Shown piece after piece: positions 1-7,501 of a stretch of 30,770 nucleotides of DNA. Within the stretch, counting starts at the first letter, position 1. Each line of letters starts with the position of its first letter. The stretch comes from JAPLKX01 sp035530195 (GTDB lineage: Bacteria > Hydrogenedentota > Hydrogenedentia > Hydrogenedentales > SLHB01): contig DATKVG010000025.1 of the NCBI GenBank assembly GCA_035530195.1, positions 1-30,770 on the forward strand, written 5' to 3'. The notes beneath the pieces are model-generated. The model did no database searches and was not told the origin of the DNA. It saw only the letters and a program-made list of their open reading frames with translations. A program made the position numbers and the translations under genes.

Positions 1-62
1 GCCGCCACGATCGCCGCAACCATTCCCGAGACCCCGCCGCCGATTACGATAATGTCGCTCAT
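1..62 (-). CDS. FAD/NAD(P)-binding oxidoreductase, N-terminal fragment
   Basis: The reading frame starts at an ATG complementary to 60-62 and runs off the window edge, so only about 20 residues are visible. They read M-S-D-I-I-V-I-G-G-G-V-S-G-M-V-A-A-I-V-A: a beta strand followed by a GxGxxG-type dinucleotide-binding loop and a small-residue helix, the N-terminal Rossmann fold of FAD-dependent oxidoreductases. GGGAG lies about 6 nt upstream of the ATG and supports the start. Substrate and subfamily cannot be told from this fragment; an FAD-dependent dehydrogenase or oxidase is the general expectation. Confidence 0.7.
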   Translation of the reverse strand, partial: MSDIIVIGGGVSGMVAAIVA

Positions 63-204
63 GCCCGCTCCCACGGATTAACCTCATGACAGAAACGCAT
101 CTTACCATAGCCAAAGCGGCCAGGAAATCCAGGGAAACCCAACAGGGACAGACCAGCCACTGTACGCCAATTGTCACCAAGAAGGCAGGGAGACTGAAAC
201 CTCT

Positions 205-311
205 TCGGTAGGGTCGCGCTCCCGCGCGACCGGGTGGCGGTGGAGGCGGTGCGTCGGAGGCTCAGGTCCGGGTGTTGGAGCCACGGCCGGGCAGGAGCGC
301 GACCCCACCGA
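205..311. repeat. Paired inverted repeat with TCCC-loop palindrome (REP/BIME-like)
   Basis: The 294-bp gap between the partial oxidoreductase and the toxin gene holds this element. Arms 205-222 and 294-311 are inverted repeats matching at 17 of 18 positions. The left arm also overlaps a compact palindrome at 212-231, GGTCGCGC-TCCC-GCGCGACC, which recurs at 6983-7002 and in degenerate form near 14741. The interior is GC-rich without a convincing gene. The arrangement resembles bacterial interspersed palindromic elements. No transposase is nearby. I see nothing else in this gap. Confidence 0.55.
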
Positions 312-356
312 GTTGCACCCACGCGCCCAATCCCAACTCCGGCGGGGCGGCGGCAG

Positions 357-623
357 TCACTTACGTTTCCTGTAAACTTGGCGCCGGTGTCCGACCTTCA
401 CCACAACGACCCTGCGTGTGTCATCAAGAACTTCGTAAACGATGCGATATGCGCCTTGACGGACTCTGTATCGGTCTTGGCCGGACAACTTCTCGCTGCC
501 CTGTCCGCAAGGATCTTCCGCCAACGCATCGAAGCATCTCAAGATCCGGACAACATCCTTCTTGGGAATGGAACGAAGGTCTTTGCTCACGGACTTCTTG
601 AAGGCCAGCCTATATTTTCCCAT
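357..623 (-). CDS. RelE/ParE-family toxin of a type II toxin-antitoxin pair
   Basis: An 88-residue basic protein. The ending V-V-V-V-K-V-G-H-R-R-Q-V-Y and the central run R-Y-R-V-R-Q-G-A-Y-R-I-V-Y-E-V match the RelE/ParE fold, where these beta strands carry the basic residues for mRNA cleavage (RelE) or gyrase inhibition (ParE). The R-x-G-x-Y-R-I-x-Y core and the H-R near the C-terminus favour a RelE-type ribosome-dependent mRNase, but the sequence alone does not settle this. It lies downstream of a ribbon-helix-helix protein and overlaps its end by 14 bp, the usual antitoxin-first order. The upstream GAAGG is a weak ribosome site, so translation is probably coupled. Full length for the family. 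Confidence 0.88.
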   Translation of the reverse strand: MGKYRLAFKKSVSKDLRSIPKKDVVRILRCFDALAEDPCGQGSEKLSGQDRYRVRQGAYRIVYEVLDDTRRVVVVKVGHRRQVYRKRK

Positions 624-837
624 GTGCCTTCAAGTCTTTCAGAAGGGCTTCGTAGGTCATCGTTGGTTCGTGCGCGCGTTCGTCGAATGCAGCCAGATCC
701 TCCTGATCCTCCTGAAAAGCCATACGAACCGCGTCATTCACGAGGTCCGACATCGATTGCCGCGTATGAGCCGCCTTGACTCGCAACGCTCGATGAAGCT
801 CCGGATCAAAGTAGATTGTGGAACGCCTTGGTTCCAT
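610..837 (-). CDS. Ribbon-helix-helix antitoxin (CopG-like)
   Basis: A 75-residue protein starting M-E-P-R-R-S-T-I-Y-F-D-P-E-L-H. The beta strand R-S-T-I-Y-F and the following helices, including S-M-S-D-L-V-N-D-A-V, are the ribbon-helix-helix DNA-binding dimer fold. The acidic C-terminal half would wrap the neighbouring toxin. The start at 837 is chosen because GGAGGTGA lies 4-5 nt upstream; an in-frame ATG 33 bp further up would bury that site. The gene overlaps the toxin gene by 14 bp. Such antitoxins normally repress their own operon, but no operator was identified here. Confidence 0.87.
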   Translation of the reverse strand: MEPRRSTIYFDPELHRALRVKAAHTRQSMSDLVNDAVRMAFQEDQEDLAAFDERAHEPTMTYEALLKDLKAHGKI

Positions 838-912
838 AGTTCTCACCTCCATAAGGAAGCGTAGCATCAAAACATCATGACGTCAAGGACACACCGTCAG
901 ATCACGTCGCTA

Positions 913-3900
913 TCAGTTGCCCGTCCGCGCTAGCCGGAATCCGCGCATTTGTGAGCCCAAATCGGCGGAATAGTCAAGCCGCGAGGCGGTCCGGCACCAC
1001 CTGCCGGGGTATGAACTGGTGCTCCAGTGGAAGCCGCGCGCCATTCGGTTGTTGTCCTCGCTGGTGGCAGGCCCCGTCGGATTGTATTGGTTCCCCGGTT
1101 CATAGTAGCACGACGCATAATCATGCACCCACTCCGCGGCGTTCCCACTCATGTCATAGCACCCGGATGGGCTCCGGCCCGCCGCACCGTAATAGCCCAC
1201 CGGCGTTGTGTACGGCGTGTCGGTCAATCCCAGCGGGTTAACTCTTTCCGAATTACACAGGTGCGGCAAATCCTCGCCCGGCAACGTCCAGACATCCGAC
1301 GAATACCCGAACGCATAATGCCCACCGTGCGTCGAATCGGGCAGCGTATCCAGGTTCAGCACCGTCGACCACGCCGCCGCACGCTCCCATTCCGCCTCCG
1401 TGGGCAGGCGGTACCCGTTGGGCAGCGGGCTCTTGCGATCCCACGTGGTCCAGTCGTAGACCGCATTAAGCCCTTCCATCTCGCTCCGCCAGTTGCAATA
1501 GGCAACCGCCCCATACCACGGCACCAGAATCACCGGGTGATCCGCCATCGAAAGGCCATCGCGCGTCTCGACCACGAACTCGCCGTCCAGAAAATCGATC
1601 TGGAGGTATTGCGATTCGCCGGAAACGTCCAGGATAGGCTGGCCGTGGGAGTAAACGCTGTCGAGGCGATCCGCATACGGTCTATCCCAGTAGTCATAAA
1701 GATAACCCTCATCCAAAGCATAGTTCAGCACCTCGGCGAATTGTGCGTTGGTAACCTCATATCTTCCTATCTTGTACGCATCGAGATAAACGTTGTGCCG
1801 CGGATAGCTGCAACTGTCCGCACCCACTTCATCGTCGCGCGAACCCATCACGAACCATCCCGTGCCAATCGACACAAATTCGCCTTCACCTTCACCCTCG
1901 CCCTCGCCTTCGCCCTCACCCTCGCCTTCGCCCTCACCCTCGCCTTCGCCCTCTCCTTCGCCTTCACCGGTATCCTCGCCTACGCACACCGTCCAGTAGG
2001 CCGTGTCCGAAGCCCCGTTGCTTCCCACTACCCGCACAGAGCAACGATAGACACCTGTTGAGGCATACGTGTGCCACGCAACGCTTCCCGTGGGCGGGCT
2101 GGCGTATAAATCAACGTTGCCGTCGCCGTCGAAATCCCATTCGTACCCGGTGACGGTGACCGTGCCGGTCGTGGCGACGCTGCAGATGTAGTCGACTTGT
2201 TGGTTTACCGTAGCGTGCAACGTGCTGCCGAGCAATTGGGCGGTTAGTGCCTGGAGGATGTTGACGCCCGGAAGCAGTATGTCCGCCGTGAAGAACTGAT
2301 AATCCACGCCCGCGCCTATCTGTACAATGGACAGCGGCGCTTCGATCGCTCCCTGGCCATAGATGTTGCCCCGCATGAAGAACCGCGGGTCCGCGCCGGT
2401 ATCGAGCGTGTTGAGAAAACTGCAGATCTGATCGGCGTTGCTCATCTCTGCCCAGTTGCACCAGGCGTCGCGCGAACGAAGCGCAAACGTCTCGAGGTTC
2501 ATGCCCACCGCACCTACCAGACCGCCCTCGATGCCTACGCCAAGCCCGACATTCACACCGCACGAACCCGACAGCGACAGGTTGAACCACAGTTCGGAAG
2601 TATCGGCTATGTCCATGTACAACGCGCGGGCCAACTCGGGCGATGCCGCCTCGTACGCCGCCGTCAGCAGGTCATGCACAAAGGTCGCAATTTTGGCGGG
2701 CGCTTCCCTCAGCATCACGGGCACGTTATCGGGCGAATACCACTCTTCGTAGCTCAACAACTGTTCCATGGTAGCCGTGTAATCCCAGCCCGTGGCCTGG
2801 ATTGCCCGGCTGAACACATCCTCGATGTCCGACAACGGCATCGCTAACGACGCCACCGCCGACGCATCGATGGTGGCTTCGAGGACCTCGATATCCGGGC
2901 CCACGCCGCCGCCTACGATAAACTGCAACTCGACCGTGACGTCGTCCGCCACCGTATCGAGTTGATCCTTGAGATACACGAACACGACTTCAAGCGCCGG
3001 CATGAACTTGTCCGCGGCCATCGTTATCGTAAACTGGTCTCCTTCCGACTGTGCGCCGGGGATTAGCGAGACAATCTGGCCGGCCGCTTCATCGAGGATC
3101 TGCCCAACGGCCTCGCGGAACTCCGCGTCGGTGAAATCCAGCCGTTCGAGCACGTCGATGCCCGCCGAAACGCTGATCGCCGTGCCGATCTTCACGTTGC
3201 CCGCCTCGAGGGGCACCTTCAAGCCCAAGGCCATAAAGCCATACACGGACGGCGGCGGACTCGTGTTGATATCGGCCGTAATGGTTTTGCCGCGAACCTG
3301 CACGTTTGCCTGGAGGTGCAACGATGGCATGAGGTCGCCGTTCAACGGCGCAGGGCCCGTAAACTCTCCAACTACCTTGAACGCGGGCGAATAGCGGAAT
3401 TCCAGATAGCACGAAACCGTCGATGTCAACCCGGCGGAGAACCGCATGTCCCAAATCTTCGCCGTGCCCGACGGGATGGACGTTGGATTTACCGCCCCGT
3501 TGTAGATGTCGCAAAACAGCGTAAACGTGTTGCTGCTGACCCTTCCCCCTATCCGCACCGTGGCATTCACCTGCGGCACAAGCTTGTCAATGGCGTCACT
3601 CAGCGTGTCGCCGCTCAGGCCGGGTATGCTCGCCATGCCCGATTCGAGCGCGCCAATGATCGACTCGAGCGCGCTGACGTCCAACTGAAGCGCGTTGGTG
3701 GATTTTCTCAGGTACAACCCGCCCCCGAGGTTGCTTTTGATGTAAAAATAGGTTTCCGCATCCATGTTCAGACTGTCGACAAGGGCTTGGACGTAGGTTG
3801 CCACATTCGTGCCGTTTCCCCAGACGGATGTGGCAAAACCGTGCAGCGGGCTTGTCAAAAGGCCGGATTCCGGAGCCGCAAAACCCGACAGTACAAGCCC

Positions 3901-5184
3901 CGTCAGATCCGCAAGGCCCGTGCCGCCCGCACGACCGTTCATGGCGGATTCGTACGCCACGAGATAATCCTCGGTAGTGCTCGTGGCGGCCAGCGGGCTG
4001 CCTCCATACGTGGTGGCGAAACTGGCCAGGCCCGTTGCGGCGCCCGCCAGGTTGTCGCGAAGGCCGAACGCGTGATCCAACGCGCCCGACGCCACCACGA
4101 CGGTTTTTCGCAGCGAAGACAGCGTGTCGATCGCGTCCAGGATGTCCGTAACCAGGCCGGTCAGCCCGTCGTAGAGCATTTCGCCGGTGTCCGCCAGGTC
4201 GCCCACGAGATCTTCACCCGCATCCCAGGCATCCTCCCACCAGCTCTTTTCAAGCCGCAGAACCTTCGTGTTCGGCGCATACCGGCGCGTCGCCGCTTTG
4301 CCGGGCTGCTCGAACACCAGGATCGGGATATCCTCCACCGAACTGATGCTGGCCGGCATATGCGCCGCCAGAATATCGAGGAATTCCTCTGAAACCGGCC
4401 CTATCGTGACTGCCCCGAACCGCGCGCCCGTACCGTCGCTCTTGATCTCAAACGAGCCGAGAGGCGTATCGAATGTCCCCGGACAATTAATCATGGAGAG
4501 CGACAGATATGTCAGACCGTCAGGTCCAACAAGCCGGTTCAACACGCAAATGCCGCCCATGAACCGATAAACAGCGATGAATGTGTCATTGTCGGAACGT
4601 GCGGCCAGCCGCGTCTGCGCCGCCGCGTCGGTTTCCAAACCGACGATCACCCGGTATTCGGTTCCGGCATCGCCTTTGTCCACTTCAACCGCATACTGGC
4701 TCAGCACTTCCCCTGCCGTGGCGGTATCCGCGGCCTGTGCGCCCGCGCTGGGGGCCGACCAATCCGTCGCCTCGTCCGCGGAAAGCAGTTGCCCGCCTTC
4801 CTCGATGGCGGTGATATAACTGGTTCGGTGCAGGGTGTCGGCGCCAACGGATGTGGTGACGGTAAGTATGACGGTGTACGAGCCGTAGTCCTGATAGGTG
4901 TGGCTGGGGTGACGTTCCGTGCTGGTTGTTCCGTCTCCAAAGTCCCAGAGGTAGCTGCTAATCGATGCACTGCCCGGCGAGGACAGGTCGGCAAACGCAA
5001 CGCTCAACGGGGCCGGGCCTGACGCCGGGCTGGCCGAGAATTCCGCCTTGGGCGGCTCATCCTGCGGATTGTTTGACGACGGGCACCCTGCCGACAGCAG
5101 CGAAACCACCAGGATGAGTACGGCAAGACCTGACATTCCAAAACTCACACGGGACAGTTCTCGACACGAAGTCTTTTTAACCAT
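913..5184 (-). CDS. Giant PKD-domain lipoprotein with Gly-Glu tract and C-terminal SUMF1/FGE-like domain
   Basis: 1423 residues. A lipobox L-L-S-A-G-C puts the lipidated Cys at residue 34, so the protein is exported and membrane-anchored. A PKD domain follows at about 48-130 (W-D-F-G-D-G, then H-T-Y). The next 850 residues are unrecognised and rich in beta-strand and Gly/Ala segments. A second PKD-like domain lies near 985-1068 (Y-E-W-D-F-D-G-D-G-N), then about 15 Gly-Glu dipeptides (1073-1102), then a SUMF1-like domain to the end (R-Y-E-V-T-N-A-Q-F, R-L-P-T-E-A-E-W-E, D-M-S-G-N-A-A-E-W). The two catalytic cysteines of true formylglycine-generating enzymes appear replaced, so this is probably a binding domain rather than a sulfatase activator. 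The start at 5184 follows GGAGGAGT; the ATG 21 bp upstream is poorer. A CAGCCG/CGGCTG hairpin (5216-5236) lies in the leader. It is divergent from the sulfatase gene. Confidence 0.85.
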   Translation of the reverse strand: MVKKTSCRELSRVSFGMSGLAVLILVVSLLSAGCPSSNNPQDEPPKAEFSASPASGPAPLSVAFADLSSPGSASISSYLWDFGDGTTSTERHPSHTYQDYGSYTVILTVTTSVGADTLHRTSYITAIEEGGQLLSADEATDWSAPSAGAQAADTATAGEVLSQYAVEVDKGDAGTEYRVIVGLETDAAAQTRLAARSDNDTFIAVYRFMGGICVLNRLVGPDGLTYLSLSMINCPGTFDTPLGSFEIKSDGTGARFGAVTIGPVSEEFLDILAAHMPASISSVEDIPILVFEQPGKAATRRYAPNTKVLRLEKSWWEDAWDAGEDLVGDLADTGEMLYDGLTGLVTDILDAIDTLSSLRKTVVVASGALDHAFGLRDNLAGAATGLASFATTYGGSPLAATSTTEDYLVAYESAMNGRAGGTGLADLTGLVLSGFAAPESGLLTSPLHGFATSVWGNGTNVATYVQALVDSLNMDAETYFYIKSNLGGGLYLRKSTNALQLDVSALESIIGALESGMASIPGLSGDTLSDAIDKLVPQVNATVRIGGRVSSNTFTLFCDIYNGAVNPTSIPSGTAKIWDMRFSAGLTSTVSCYLEFRYSPAFKVVGEFTGPAPLNGDLMPSLHLQANVQVRGKTITADINTSPPPSVYGFMALGLKVPLEAGNVKIGTAISVSAGIDVLERLDFTDAEFREAVGQILDEAAGQIVSLIPGAQSEGDQFTITMAADKFMPALEVVFVYLKDQLDTVADDVTVELQFIVGGGVGPDIEVLEATIDASAVASLAMPLSDIEDVFSRAIQATGWDYTATMEQLLSYEEWYSPDNVPVMLREAPAKIATFVHDLLTAAYEAASPELARALYMDIADTSELWFNLSLSGSCGVNVGLGVGIEGGLVGAVGMNLETFALRSRDAWCNWAEMSNADQICSFLNTLDTGADPRFFMRGNIYGQGAIEAPLSIVQIGAGVDYQFFTADILLPGVNILQALTAQLLGSTLHATVNQQVDYICSVATTGTVTVTGYEWDFDGDGNVDLYASPPTGSVAWHTYASTGVYRCSVRVVGSNGASDTAYWTVCVGEDTGEGEGEGEGEGEGEGEGEGEGEGEGEGEGEFVSIGTGWFVMGSRDDEVGADSCSYPRHNVYLDAYKIGRYEVTNAQFAEVLNYALDEGYLYDYWDRPYADRLDSVYSHGQPILDVSGESQYLQIDFLDGEFVVETRDGLSMADHPVILVPWYGAVAYCNWRSEMEGLNAVYDWTTWDRKSPLPNGYRLPTEAEWERAAAWSTVLNLDTLPDSTHGGHYAFGYSSDVWTLPGEDLPHLCNSERVNPLGLTDTPYTTPVGYYGAAGRSPSGCYDMSGNAAEWVHDYASCYYEPGNQYNPTGPATSEDNNRMARGFHWSTSSYPGRWCRTASRLDYSADLGSQMRGFRLARTGN
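1879..1968 (-). repeat. Hexanucleotide tandem repeat encoding (Gly-Glu)15 linker
   Basis: Ninety bases of 6-nt units, CCYTCN on the plus strand, encode alternating Gly-Glu on the minus strand without interruption. Third positions vary between units while the peptide stays constant, so the protein sequence appears to be under selection. It separates the second PKD-like domain from the SUMF1-like domain. Confidence 0.9.
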
Positions 5185-5384
5185 TTGGTTGGTACTCCTC
5201 CCCAATGTCTTGGTTCAGCCGGCTATTTCTCGGCTGCCCCAATTTAAAACTTAACCCGCCTCAGAATAAAACAACCGATGTACGGACTTCATCGGATGCC
5301 GGGTTGTAGTCTACTCCAGAGCATGCAATTGCGCAAATGGTCCACTTGCAACTCATGCCAAACCGCGCGTACAAATCCTGCAGT

Positions 5385-5413
5385 TTGACGAAATCAAGCC
5401 TTAATGTCAGAAT
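5385..5413 (+). promoter_or_regulatory. Candidate sigma-70 promoter for the sulfatase gene
   Basis: TTGACG (5385-5390) matches the -35 consensus at 5 of 6 positions. After a 17-bp spacer comes CAGAAT (5408-5413), a 4 of 6 match to the -10. It sits about 38 bp upstream of the sulfatase start in the divergent intergenic region. Inferred from sequence only. Confidence 0.35.
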
Positions 5414-5450
5414 AAGCGATATTACACAACTAGTTGGAGGAAATGAGGCC

Positions 5451-6974
5451 ATGATTTCGCGCCGGAGATTTATCAAAGGAGTCTTTGGAACTGCTGCGGC
5501 GTTGGCAACCCACTCTGCAGCGGCAGTGACGACGACGCCGCCCAATATCATCCTGATCCTGGCCGACGATATCGGCTACGGCGACCTGGGCTGCTATGGC
5601 GCACAGAAGGTCAAGACGCCCAACATCGACCGGCTCGGCCGCGAGGGCGTCAAATTCACCGACGCCCACTCCACGGCGTCGGTCTGCACGCCCACCCGCT
5701 ACAGCATCATGACAGGCGAATATGCCTGGCGCAATCCCGACGGCGCCCACATCCTCAGCGGGGTCGATCCCTGCTCGATCGATCCCGCCCGGCCAACTAT
5801 CGCGTCCGTGATGAAGGATGCAGACTACGCCACGGGGCTTGTCGGCAAATGGCACCTCGGCCTTGGTACCAAGGAGAAGCCCGTCGATTACAACGGCGAG
5901 ATCTCGCCCGGGCCCGCCGACCTCGGGTTTGATTATGCCTTCTACTATCCCGCAACCAACGACCGCGTGCCCTGCGTCTATATCGAGAACCGCCGCGTCG
6001 TCGGCCTCGATCCCGCCGACCCGATCCGCGTCAGCTTCAAGGAAAAAGTCGGCGACGACCCCACCGGCGCCGATCACCCTGAGTTGCTCAAAATGAAAGC
6101 CGACCCCTCCCACTCCAAAACCATCGTCAACGGGATCAGCCGGATCGGCTATATGGCCGGCGGCAAGAGTGCCCGCTGGGTCGACGAAGATATGGCGGAC
6201 GTGCTCACGGCCAAAGCTGTCCAGTTTATCGAGCAGAACCAACGCCAGCCGTTTTTCCTCTACTTTACGCCCCACGACATTCACGAACCCATGGCGCCCC
6301 ACCCCCGGTTCAAAGGCACCAGCGAGTGCGGCACCCGCGGAGATGCCATCCACGAACTCGACTGGTGTGTCGGCCAGATCCTCGACACGCTTGACCGGCT
6401 CAAGCTGGCTCAGAACACCCTTGTCGTCTTCACCAGCGACAACGGCGGCGCCGTCAAAGACACCTACGACGACGGCACAAACTCCCTTCACGCCCTCCAG
6501 CCGCCCAACGGCCCATTGCGCGGCCAGAAGGGCGGGCTTTACGAAGGCGGCCACCGCGTACCGTTCCTGGCCAGGTTCCCCGCGCGCATCGAGAAATGGT
6601 CGAAGTCTGACCAGCTTATCGGGCTGGTGGACATGATGGCGACGTGTGCCGCCCTGGCCGGCCACGATCTTCCCGACAACGCCGGACCCGACACGTTCAA
6701 CGCACTTCCCGCGTTGGAAGGCCGGAAATCGCCCGTACGCGACCACCTCGTGCTGCAGCAAAACGCTCATGTGCGGCTCGCCATCCGCCAAGCCCAATGG
6801 AAGTATATCGAGCCGTCAAAGAAAGCTGTGGCCTCGGCAGTTCCCGGCGAACTGTACGACCTCGCAAACGATCTCGCCGAATCCAAGAACATCGCCGCCG
6901 ACAACCCCAGGGTCGTCGCGCGGATGGCCGGCCTCCTCGATCTGGCCCGGTCAAGATCCCGCACGCGGCCATGA
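5451..6974 (+). CDS. Tat-exported type I (formylglycine) sulfatase
   Basis: 507 residues. The N-terminus M-I-S-R-R-R-F-I-K-G is a twin-arginine signal followed by an Ala-rich segment. Next comes the arylsulfatase core: P-N-I-I-L-I-L-A-D-D (metal-binding Asp39-Asp40), the signature C79-T-P-T-R83 whose Cys is oxidised to formylglycine, G-K-W-H-L-G, and T-S-D-N-G-G near 330 (metal ligands). It hydrolyses sulfate esters, probably on polysaccharide or oligosaccharide. The signature has Thr instead of the commoner Ser at position 4, which is known in this family. The start at 5451 is chosen because GGAGG lies 10 nt upstream and the Tat motif follows at once. Export by Tat implies cytoplasmic maturation by an FGE or anSME that is not in this window; the neighbouring SUMF1-like domain is exported and lacks the catalytic Cys pair. 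A palindrome follows the stop. Confidence 0.93.
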   Translation: MISRRRFIKGVFGTAAALATHSAAAVTTTPPNIILILADDIGYGDLGCYGAQKVKTPNIDRLGREGVKFTDAHSTASVCTPTRYSIMTGEYAWRNPDGAHILSGVDPCSIDPARPTIASVMKDADYATGLVGKWHLGLGTKEKPVDYNGEISPGPADLGFDYAFYYPATNDRVPCVYIENRRVVGLDPADPIRVSFKEKVGDDPTGADHPELLKMKADPSHSKTIVNGISRIGYMAGGKSARWVDEDMADVLTAKAVQFIEQNQRQPFFLYFTPHDIHEPMAPHPRFKGTSECGTRGDAIHELDWCVGQILDTLDRLKLAQNTLVVFTSDNGGAVKDTYDDGTNSLHALQPPNGPLRGQKGGLYEGGHRVPFLARFPARIEKWSKSDQLIGLVDMMATCAALAGHDLPDNAGPDTFNALPALEGRKSPVRDHLVLQQNAHVRLAIRQAQWKYIEPSKKAVASAVPGELYDLANDLAESKNIAADNPRVVARMAGLLDLARSRSRTRP

Positions 6975-6982
6975 CGCGGTGG

Positions 6983-7002
6983 GGTCGCGCTCCCGCGCGA
7001 CC
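6983..7002. repeat. TCCC-loop palindrome GGTCGCGC/GCGCGACC
   Basis: A perfect 8-bp stem closes on the loop TCCC, 8 bp after the sulfatase stop codon. The same palindrome with the same loop occurs at 212-231, and both copies are preceded by a similar GGTRGGGTCGCG context. No T-run follows, so it is not a classic terminator, though it may shield the 3' end of the transcript. Confidence 0.7.
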
Positions 7003-7063
7003 GTTCTTGCAGAGCAGGCGGTGTGCGTTGTATGCCGCGCGTCGGAATCAGCAAAATCTTTTA

Positions 7064-7091
7064 GGTCCCTTTCGTCCCTTATGTCCCTTTC
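7064..7091. repeat. Nonanucleotide tandem repeat (GTCCCTTWY)
   Basis: Three adjacent 9-nt units, GTCCCTTTC, GTCCCTTAT and GTCCCTTTC (7065-7091), lie between the sulfatase and mutarotase genes. They are similar in design to the 9-nt repeats at 25929 and 27871. Confidence 0.65.
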
Positions 7092-7177
7092 CCGAGAGCC
7101 CTGTCCGCTGACTTGAGAATTACCCCGCCCCCGTGCAAGATATACGAAACAGCCGCATTGGCCGGGAGGGAAAAGAC

Positions 7178-7501
7178 ATGAAGCGCTACGGGCAAGTGAT
7201 TCGGGTTTGGCCGGAGAAACTCGAGGAGTACAAGAAACTCCATGCGGCCGTGTGGCCCGATGTTCTGAAGAAAATCACCGAATGCAACATCCGCAACTAC
7301 TCCATCTACTATAAAGACGGCTATCTGTTCGCCTATTTCGAGTACGTCGGTAACGATTTCGACGCCGATATGGCCAAGATGGCCGCCGACGCGACCACGC
7401 AGAAGTGGTGGGCCGTCTGCAAACCGTGCCAGGCCCCAGTCGAAAACCGCGCCGCCGGCGAGTGGTGGGCCGACATGGAAGAGGTGTTCCATTGGGATTG
7501 A
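7178..7501 (+). CDS. rhaM: L-rhamnose mutarotase family protein
   Basis: 107 residues, against 104 for E. coli RhaM. It shares the Y18-x3-H22 active-site spacing (E-Y-K-K-L-H), A-V-W-P-D, N-Y-S-I-Y, L-F-A-Y-F-E, K-W-W (77-78) and the ending M-E-E-V-F. RhaM interconverts the alpha and beta anomers of L-rhamnose; relatives act on other 6-deoxy sugars such as L-fucose, so the sugar is not certain. The start at 7178 follows GGGAGGG by 7 nt; the in-frame ATG 45 bp upstream lacks such a site. It is the first gene of an operon with a UroD-like protein (10-bp overlap), a ribose-type permease, a sugar-binding protein and an isomerase, which suggests it conditions an imported deoxy sugar in the cytoplasm. 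Confidence 0.85.
   Translation: MKRYGQVIRVWPEKLEEYKKLHAAVWPDVLKKITECNIRNYSIYYKDGYLFAYFEYVGNDFDADMAKMAADATTQKWWAVCKPCQAPVENRAAGEWWADMEEVFHWD

Noticed and set aside
913..1878. Sulfatase-activating formylglycine-generating enzyme
   Set aside because: The active-site cysteine pair is missing and the domain is on an exported lipoprotein, whereas a Tat-exported sulfatase should be matured in the cytoplasm.
1879..1968. CRISPR-like regular repeat
   Set aside because: The 6-nt periodic units have no spacers and encode a continuous Gly-Glu linker in frame with the lipoprotein.
1027..2061. Long plus-strand reading frame (344 codons)
   Set aside because: It is antisense to the SUMF1-like domain, rich in Arg/His/Pro, and has no ribosome site or recognisable motif.
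5430..6797. Long minus-strand frame (455 codons) opposite the sulfatase
   Set aside because: It mirrors the high-GC third positions of the sulfatase gene; composition and lack of motifs mark it as a shadow.
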